Assembly (NCBI GenBank): GCA_021442155.1
Contig: CM038222.1
Coordinates: 57,882,266 to 57,946,265 of the forward strand
Length of the DNA stretch: 64,000 nucleotides
From: Cymbidium sinense
Lineage: Eukaryota; Streptophyta; Magnoliopsida; Asparagales; Orchidaceae
Reading direction: 5' to 3'
Every line of letters begins with the position of its first letter. Position 1 is the stretch's first letter. The position numbers and the translations under genes were made by a program. Under the pieces are notes generated by a model. The model saw nothing but the letters and a program-made list of their open reading frames with translations. It was not told the origin of the DNA and did no database searches. This document shows positions 55,985-64,000 of this stretch, in pieces.

Positions 55985-58900
55985 CTAATAAATCAGCACC
56001 TTGGTTAACACTTCAGCTCCCGTTCTTGTGATCAGAACTGTATGCTCGAACTGAGCAGCAGGGCGGCCATCAGCTGTGAGAGTGGTCCAGCCATCATCCC
56101 AAGTCACACAATCAATGGTTCCCATTGTAAGAATTGGCTCTGCAAAATATGAGCATCGGTTTAAATTATACAGGAATTGGACAGAGCAGTGGGCAAGAAA
56201 GATATATCTGTGATCAGTGGGCAAGAAAGATGGGGCATTGTATTTTTCATATGAGAGAATTAGCTTGAATGCATGAAGACAATGGAAGGATTAATGTGGG
56301 TGTATTTGTGTTTTATTAGATGTCATGCTAATGTTGTATTGTTTTATGTAATTCTTGTTAATATATTATGTATGGTGTTGTTTTAGGTCACTTAATTATA
56401 ATTATGACTAATTAATTATGAATTTTTTAGTCATGATTCATTTTTATCTCATTAAGAGGTCGATGGCTTTAACACAACATAGACAATGACTTTGGCATAT
56501 TAGACTAAATTTAAAATAACTATAACACAATAAATTATGACTTTGATGCATTAGAGTATAATCACAATAGCTATGATAAAATGGATTAAAATTTTGATAT
56601 AACTAAGTGCAATCACAATAACTATATTACATTAGATTATGGCTTTGATACAACAATATCATAATAATAACATAATAGACTATAACTATGATATAGCAAA
56701 GTCCAATCACAACTAGGGTTGCAAATGAATCGAGCCGAGCCGAGCTGAGCCGAGTATGTATGTGTTCAAAGCTTGAGCTTGTTTAATATTATCAAGCTCG
56801 AGCACGAATTGAGCTTTTCAGAATGATGTTCAAACTTGAGCTTGTTTACCATTATCGAGCTCAACTCAAGTTTGTTCATGAGCTTAGTTCAAATTGGATT
56901 ATCGAGCTTTTAATGCGTTTAATGAAATAAATGAGCTTTAATCGAGCCTTAATCGAGCCTTAATCGAGCTTGTTCGCGAGCAGCTTATTGAGAAATATAC
57001 ATGAGCTGCATCAATTAAAACTTATTAAGCCTAAAAAATAAATAATATTATTCACAAACAAGCCTTAATCGAGCCATCATTGAGCTCCTTAGCAAACTTG
57101 TTCATGAGCTTTAAACGATAATGTTCATAAACATAAATGAACCGAATGACAAGCTGTTCGAGCTTGTTCATTTAGCAATCGAGTATTTACAAAAGTGTTC
57201 GAGCTTATTCAATTAGTTAATCAAACAATCATAAATGAGTTCTAATCGAGCCAAGCCACGAGTAGCTTGTCGAACGCTCGGTTCATTTGCAGCCCTAATC
57301 TCAACAATAACATAACAAAATTGAATCTACAACATTTACAATATTAAATAAATAAATAAATAAAAAGAATTGAATGCATATCTTTACAGAAGTACATGAA
57401 ATAGACAAAAAGAATTAAATGTACTTAAGTAATAAAATGGATCTATCGATCTATATAGTTGTAAAATAAATATACGTAAGTAATAAAATGGTATACGACC
57501 AGGTATAACTTTTAGAAAATATCGCTTTGAAATCAAGTAGATGTGTTGTATCGAATGCACTCCAAAGCCTCCCTATAAATAAAATATAGAACAATCTTCA
57601 AACTAGATGTTTGAATCTTGTTCGACATGATTTGCATAATGTTTAAACATAATTTGAGCAATATTATAATAGGTGTTCATCTTCGTCTTATTATAATCTA
57701 AAACTTTTGATGATGAATGCATTCAAATCTAAAATAATTAAGAATACAACATCACTAACCTAGAGTAGATGGACATTGGCAAATGGACACAATTCATTGT
57801 CAAACTTTACCATGGACAGAAAAGGTGCTGAGAAAAGAGAAATTTAAGCAACTCCCTTGTTCTAAGGTTCACTAGTCATCACTATGAAAGTTATATTTTA
57901 TATAGCAGAAATTTTTTTTCCAAAACAAACTTCCAAACCTTCATCCATATTCCTCAAAATAAATAAATAAAAAGGATATTTAGCAAATTATATATATTAT
58001 GAGACATACAAAGTCTAGTTTCCTTTGATTTATCTAACTTGATTATTTGTATCAGACTTACATACACTAGAAAAGTCATAGTTGTTCATTCTAATATGTT
58101 ATTTCTTATTATCGATCAATTTGAGATAATTCTGACATCTATTAATTTAACAAAACCTATACTAAACTAAATATTGTTTTTTTTTTTCATCAGCTTAAAA
58201 CAAAGGACGCTTATATAGGAATGTTGCATCTTTCTTTATGTCATTATTGTATATCAATATTCTTTTGTGATTAATATGAACAAATTACTTAAAAGTATGG
58301 ATATGCATACCTTCATGTGTTTGCCACCTATTTAATATATCTAGATTAAACTACATACTAAGTTGGAAAATAAGGCTACGCAGTATTGAATGTAAAGAAA
58401 GTAAATAAGTTATGTACATATATATATTTTTTAAAGTAAAATATATTAACTTGCAAATGCTATGAGTACAACAAAAATACTTGTAAGAAATGCTTGAGCA
58501 AAAAATGGATACAACAGCACAAAAAAAGTTACAAAATATTTTTTTTGAATCATCTAGCTTGAAGCCTAGATGAGAGTGGCGATAGATTTATGTCGAATTT
58601 CTACCCCTCATAGTATAAAGAACATAAGATATCTTATCCACCAAAAATTCAACACTTTGAATGCTTCGTTCAAAATCAAAAACTTGTTGAGATAAATAGC
58701 CATCATTGTGTTCATAAGTAGAATAAGATTGAGGTGTTTCAATAAGAAGCAAATGATGAAGTGATTATCACCAAAGGACTAGTAGATATACGAACATCAG
58801 TCACTATCTCTATAAAAGAATATAAACCTACCTCCAAATTTAGAGAACAGGCTTGAGCTAAAGGGGATCTTCCACTAAAAAAAGTTGAAGGATCATTATG

Positions 58901-60827
58901 AGCATCAAATAAAATGTTCTCCACAAAAAATTTAGGATTTCTCAGATAAGGATGAGCCCTGAAATATTCTAAGAATTAATGCCTAGAAATATAGCAAGAG
59001 AAATAAGAGAAATAATAGAAATATTTTCAAATTCACCTTCTATTAATAACTAGACTACCAAGACACAATCCACACCCCTTTTGAAATAGGGCTAAGAGTC
59101 AAATTCCACCAAGATTATCAACACAGGGTCTAGAAAATGAGCTATCGCAGCATCCAATAGACAAGATTTTTCAAAAATAGAGGACAAAGAAAATAAAATA
59201 TATTGCCTGAAGCAGTGCAAACATAGTCGTGAAAATGAGAGCTAAATGAGAATGATAGGAGACCCCATAGAGCAATCAAAATGATAAAATCATTTTAACA
59301 AGTGCATCAACAAGCTATCCATATAATATGAATGTCGTAACGTGTAACATGCTTCTAAAAAAAGTCTTATGATAATATATCAAGGACCAACGACCCCTAT
59401 TAGCTATAAATCAAACACAAACTTGTGAATAACCTCCATGTTAGAACAACCCATAGAGAATTTGCCAATAACTCAAAAGTATAAGAGGCCTAACAAGCAC
59501 AAAAATCTCTTCCCAGGAAAAGAGGAGAACAAGCTTGTCTTGAAAAATTGAAGGCCATTTACATTGTTGGGTTGTTAAATCTTGGTGGCATAAAAGTGCA
59601 GAATTTCTAAGTAGAGAAGGAGAAGCATCAGCATTATCCAATTCACAAGCATATTAGGAAATAAAAGCAAATGTTGAGGTACAGGAAGCACAACCAATAG
59701 GATAAGAGAAGCCTCAAAAGGACTATGGGCCATATAAGAAGTGATGACTCAAAAGGGGGCCAACCAAGACTCACGGAGAAGCTATTATAAGAGTTCAGAT
59801 TTAAAAAGACTCTGATGCAATAGGAAGAAATACAGTAATCCCCCAACATTAATCAATGAAAGAGAGCAAGCACAACCATGAGTGGAGTAAAATCTACCAT
59901 CAATGAGAGAAGAAACAAGAACGACAAGAGGGTCACACTAGGTGCCAAACGGACCAAAAGCATGCAAGATGTCGGTGTGAGATAATGCTGGCGTCAAACA
60001 TACCCTGTAGGAGTAGCAACAAAATGAGCAAGAGCCAGTCAGATCCACATGAAACGAGTGAGCAGCCCACTGTAGACCGTGTGAGAGAGAACCACATGGG
60101 AAACACCTGCGCATAAGCGCAAGAGAAAAGCAAGTATTCCTTGCTTAGGGAACCAACACGCGCTCCTCTAGAGCTTGAGAGAGAGCTGCACAAAAGATGA
60201 GTGCACACATGAGACTAGAGCGATGCCTCTAGAGCTTAAGAGAAAACTGTGTGAGAGATAGAGACACACAAGAATGAATGCACTAGGGATGTCGTGACAA
60301 TTTCGTGAGAGTGTATAAACACTAGGGCTCGAAACAAAGCTATGTATATGTATTTAAGTTTGTGTTGGATTCATTATTAAATTAAATTGCAGTCATTAAG
60401 TTACGGTTTGCTGCTATAATTACATTCTTGTGGTTTTGAGCCTTCTAAGGTGCTTGTATTGTTGGATTTGATATAAATGCTTAAATGGGCTTTATATTTT
60501 GATGAATCCATTGCATACTTTGGTTTGGTGTTAGCCGCTCTAATGTTTGTGTGATAGATATGATTGTTATAACTGTGACATAAACAGCATGGAAATCAAT
60601 ATAAATTGACCTCGTAAATGACCGTTTTGTTGGTATGCTGCCAAAAAAAATTTAACAATGGTAGAGCAGGGTGTGCAACAAATCAAAGCATAAGCATGTT
60701 AAACACACATATATAGAATAACTTTCCCATAATGATATTACCAAAAAAATAACCCAAAAAAAAAAAAAAAAACTCATACCAATAGTAAAAGTTTGGCCTT
60801 CAACCATAGAACCAGATTTTTCATTAC
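55985..60827 (-). CDS. MAP1B: Type-I methionine aminopeptidase, organelle MAP1B/1C-like, last two exons only
   Basis: Removes the initiator Met from new proteins; MAP1B-type enzymes act in plastids or mitochondria (family knowledge). Exons on the reverse strand: 60780-60827 (NEKSGSMVEGQTFTI) and 55985-56139 (PILTMGTIDCVTWDDGWTTL, then TADGRPAAQFEHTVLITRTG and the C-terminus). They are joined through a split codon that makes the E of FTIEPIL. That Glu and the E of QFEHT are two of the five metal ligands of the MetAP fold. The other three (two Asp, one His) lie in exons beyond the window. The end EVLTKVLIY is slightly longer than the EILTKC I remember for Arabidopsis MAP1B. The 4,640-bp intron between the two exons is packed with repeats. 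No further exon could be found between 60828 and 64000. Confidence 0.85.
56140..56477. other. MAP1B terminal intron, segment next to last exon
   Basis: The acceptor TTTTGCAG lies just above 56139 on the reverse strand. Otherwise plain AT-rich intron. Confidence 0.5.
56478..56713. repeat. Diverged minisatellite, about 55-60-bp period
   Basis: Four or so imperfect repeats of a unit built from ATAATAGA-TATGACTTTGATA-A and AGT(G/C)CAATCACAATAACTAT. The array continues briefly after the hAT element (57298-57330). Confidence 0.5.
56714..57297. mobile_element. hAT-type non-autonomous element, 584 bp, with 8-bp target duplication
   Basis: The left end TAGGGTTGCAAATGAATCGA and the reverse complement of the right end TAGGGCTGCAAATGAACCGA match 18/20. 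Flanks ATCACAAC (56706-56713) and ATCTCAAC (57298-57305) match 7/8, as for a hAT target duplication. The interior is made of many GAGCTTG/CGAGC/GTTCATGAGC motifs in both orientations. No transposase frame. Confidence 0.85.
57306..58440. other. MAP1B intron, unassigned
   Basis: AT-rich, no element recognised. Confidence 0.45.
58440..60340 (-). other. Unassigned 1.9-kb transcript-like block in MAP1B intron
   Basis: On the reverse strand the block is pyrimidine-rich at its start (CTCTCTC, CTCTAGAGG repeats near 60170-60240). It runs less AT-rich through 60.2-59.4 kb, carries several 60-90-codon frames (59933-60208, 59643-59849, 59441-59641, 58739-58924) and fades into an A/T tract near 58440. 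None of the frames resembles a protein I know. It could be an old retroelement, a retro-processed non-coding RNA or a captured gene. In the forward direction it makes no sense as coding. Confidence 0.3.
60341..60779. other. MAP1B intron next to the 60780-60827 exon
   Basis: AT-rich; donor GTATGAG (reverse strand) directly below 60780, followed by a long A run on the + strand (about 60754-60772). Confidence 0.5.
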
Positions 60828-63561
60828 CTGCAAGATCATTCTCATGATCGTCAATAAATAGATGCTTACAACAAATAAGTCAGCAGGGCAGTAACAACAC
60901 AGGTATACAAATTTTACTTAGTTTTAAAAAGCATTCAACAATTGCTTCAGTTGCAAATAGGAGCTTCAGAGTTCAGGCTAAGAAAATTCGCAAGCAATTT
61001 AACAATATGAAACTCAAGAAAGTCATGTCGAAAACCTATAATATTCACAGGAATAATTACAGACCCCAAATACATCTATAAATTGGACATCTAAGAGCAT
61101 AGAAGAAAACGAGACATTTGTAGAGAATAATTTAGCAAGTCTCTATAACTCATACAAAACATATACGCTTTGTCATTTTTTTTATTTTTTATTTTTTTGC
61201 CTTTGGTTTGTGTTGTTTAAAATTCCTTCCTTGATAAGCATATCATTTACTTCACAGTAACAATACCGATGCATCAAATTGCATCTCTAACATATACCCA
61301 GAATAAACAAAGAAAAATCACACAATATGCTCCACTATGAATATTAACATATCTATTTTTTCCTTGTAAAATTAGATCCAACACCTTACCAAATATATCT
61401 ACCCATATGCAGAAATTACGTCCACTACCAATGGTGCATATCAAAGGTTTTTTGTGCATTCGGATACTAAACAAATATATGATGACTTAAGGATTACCTT
61501 ACAGAAAGCATAGCAATTTTGCTTAGATTTGCATGACAAATATAAATACTTAATTCTTCAAAGGCGTTTTTTATTTAAGCTGGATAAATAGATGGAAACC
61601 TATAAATCTTTATTCATAGGATAAGTCATGAACTTGCATTGATTTGATTACCTTTTTTTATCATAGTTTTGTTTTTTCTTAAATTATTTACTATATTCAA
61701 CAAATCTATGATAATGGTTCCTATAAGAACAGAATACGTTCTCTAATATTGTAATAACCTCATTAAGTTTGATTTCCTATTACAAGTCACTTCGAATCAA
61801 CTCTTAGATTCCTTGATTTAGGTGCTTCCAACTTCCTTTTTTCATGGATGATCAATTCTCAATTTTCTCCATCCATTCATTTGAAAGTCATTGTTGGTTA
61901 TCATCTGGCATCAGGTTGGCGAGTTGTAGCAGTTTTCCTTCTATGCTCTCCATTTGTAGCAATTTTCTTTATAGGCGCTATAGTTCTGTTCAAATATTTG
62001 GTACGTTTCTCTGCATTACACTAAAGTTTTCACGAGTTTTCCATCTATGATGTTGTAGCTTTTTTGGTTGCTTCCATTTGCGGCTTTTCATCAATGGTGT
62101 TCCTAATCTAGCACTATAGGGCTACTCAGTTGATTAGTTTCCTTTTATTTTGACTTTAAATTGTAACAAGGAATCAAAAATTATTGAAATTATTAAAAAC
62201 AAAATTATGGAAGTAAATATTATTATTTAGTTGAAAGTCTGAAACTAATATTGAAAATTTGTTGTTCTTGCTAAAATTCAAGAATCTTAATTGAAACTCG
62301 CATCATTAGTCATCTAGAGGAATTTTGAAAAGTTAATTATTTTGAGTCCTTTTGAGATATAAATAGAACCTTAAGGCATGTAAAATGATATTGGATGGTT
62401 GAATACAATGAGACCCTAAGGCATGTAAAAAATATTAATTATTATAAATAAGACCTTCAGGCATGTAGAAGATCATTAAATGATTGAATAAAATTTTATT
62501 TACACTTAGATCTATACTATTAGATGTAAATTCTTCAAATACTTTGTATTTCATGAAAACAACTTCTGTAGAATGATTCTCCTTATCTTGGAGTAAGCTC
62601 TTCATCTTCCAATTAGTGATTTTAATCATTGCACTCTCGTGCATATGATAATATGAATGATATTTTATTAAGTTTGATATGTACATGTTTCCTTTAATGG
62701 GTGTGAACCTTAATCGTGTTAGAATTTTACATTTGTTCTCAAATTTCTTTTTGAATTTGAAATTTTAACCACTTTCATATTATCATTTGATACACATAAA
62801 GTGTGCTTTTCAATTTTGCACCAAGTGTAACATAAGACCTTACTCACAAGACATGCATGATAAAGTAGAGGATAAAAGAGAAAGAAAGAGAGTCAAAGAT
62901 ATCGGCAAGTAAAGAGAGAGAGCGTGTATGTGTATATATCACTAGTAATGAAAAAGTATACTAGAGAAAAAGTGGTTAGAAATTCAAATCTAAAAGGTCC
63001 AAGAGCCAAAACATCCTAAGCCTCCTAACCCTTTATTTATAAGGTTAGAGTACTACAAGAATGGATACACTGCATGTATAAAATAATAAAAAAAAAAGAT
63101 AAAAACTCTATAGACTGCTTTAGTACAAACACGAATATAGTAATCTTATGTGATGATTGGCATTACCGCTAATTGACATTGCCTTCTATGAGGATCAAAT
63201 CGTCAGATCGTAAGCATTGGATGAGTTTATTGAAAGAGTCATTGCCTAGTTGCACTTGGGAAAATGGATGGCGAGTTCATTGGTTAGGTCTCCCATTGGG
63301 TAAGCTGGGTGAGATCAAGAGGAGAGTAGTGGTGAGCTTTTTGGATGAAATAATGAATTACTTGTTGGAAGTCGCACCTTATCTGACTTGTTCTCTTGGT
63401 TGTCGGACAAGTGCTGATCTAATCTAGGATGGGTACCAAGACAAGCTAGCTTAATTGAGATGTTGGCTTACCTTGAACCATGTTAGTATCAAGTATTCAT
63501 AGGGTATATGCTTAATTTCCTAATTCTCTCGTTCATTGTGCAGGCCACTTGCAGAAGGATA
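60828..63561. other. Upstream MAP1B intron, no exon found
   Basis: The acceptor CTTGCAG (reverse strand) sits just above 60827. I searched by eye for the preceding exon (GHG-G-(V/I)FH-EP motif) and did not find it. GA-rich stretch near 62880-62930. The + strand open frame at 63173-63427 has no recognised domain. Confidence 0.4.
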
Positions 63562-64000
63562 CAACAATAATAAGCCTTTATCCCACTACATTGGGTAGGC
63601 TACATGAACCTTTCTTCTCCATTTTTGTCATATTAAGTGTCAAATTCTCCTTAATTTTAATAAAATAAGATCATGTTTTGTACTATCTAACCAAATCTTC
63701 TTAGGTTTATCTCTACCTTTTTTAACATAGGTCAAATCTATTCTTCTAATTGGATCATCAGATGACGCATTTTATGTGACCAAATCATCTAAGGCGACTC
63801 TCTTAAATCTTATCTGCCACTAGAATTACTCCAGCATTTTCACATATATATTCATTTTGCACTTTATCTCTGACTGTAAAACCACTCATCTACCTGAGCA
63901 TCCTTATCCCAGCAACACTTCCTTTTATTACCAACATTGTACTTCATAAATTATTGCAGTTCATACCACCATCTTATAAAATTTTTCCTTGAGTGAAAGA
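63562..64000 (-). mobile_element. RTE-type LINE copy 6, runs off the window
   Basis: The + strand AACAATAATAAGCC then TTATCCCACTACATTGGG is the inverted RTE 3' end. Inverted C-terminal coding sequence (CATCTACCTGAGCATCCT region near 63890, matching [10 protein letters not shown] in copy 2) continues to the end of the window. Confidence 0.75.

Noticed and set aside
63173..63427. 84-codon + strand open frame with a somewhat protein-like composition
   Set aside because: No domain recognised, no start context or splice partners, and it lies in the presumed MAP1B intron; kept as unassigned.
1..64000. CRISPR arrays, operons, tRNA or rRNA genes
   Set aside because: None seen. The repeats are transposable elements or microsatellites, and the genes have plant-type introns; a tRNA scan could not be run.

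Overview
This is nuclear DNA from a flowering plant, probably a non-grass angiosperm. It is AT-rich and full of transposable elements. All genes have GT-AG introns except one GC-AG intron, and the recognisable proteins are plant families: a land-plant PP2C, an SKU5-similar (SKS) multicopper-oxidase-like protein and an organelle-type methionine aminopeptidase. The species cannot be fixed from the sequence.

Layout. (1) 1-2.28 kb is AT-rich intergenic DNA. (2) About 2.3-43.5 kb, + strand, is one very large protein phosphatase 2C gene. A non-coding leader exon, a 6.2-kb leader intron and ten coding exons join in frame to give 375 codons. The coding sequence is only 1,128 bp, so about 97% of the gene is intron. 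The introns carry a decayed copia fragment, two head-to-head Helitron copies with Pif1-helicase and RPA-like remnants, four RTE-type LINE copies, a Ty3/gypsy element nested in a hAT-type MITE, and PIF/Harbinger-type MITEs. (3) 43.5-46.1 kb is the 3' flank with an 1.1-kb PIF-like MITE. (4) 46.17-51.56 kb, - strand, is a complete eight-exon SKS gene of 540 codons, convergent with the PP2C gene. (5) 51.6-55.9 kb is its promoter and MITE-rich intergenic DNA. (6) From 55.985 kb to beyond the window, - strand, are the last two exons of a type-I methionine aminopeptidase. They are separated by a 4.6-kb intron holding a hAT-type element with its target duplication, a diverged minisatellite and an unassigned 1.9-kb block. 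Upstream of 60.83 kb I see no further exon; a LINE copy runs off the right end.

No functional link between the three host genes is apparent: a soluble Ser/Thr phosphatase, a secreted cell-wall protein and an organelle N-terminal-processing enzyme. The unusual material is architectural: the giant transposon-loaded PP2C gene, the 6.6-kb inverted Helitron pair inside its second intron, nested insertions with readable target duplications, and LTR copies whose differences concentrate at CTG and CG sites. I found no evidence for a new multi-gene system. Intron boundaries were set by hand from splice consensus, reading frame and remembered family sequences; no alignment could be run.
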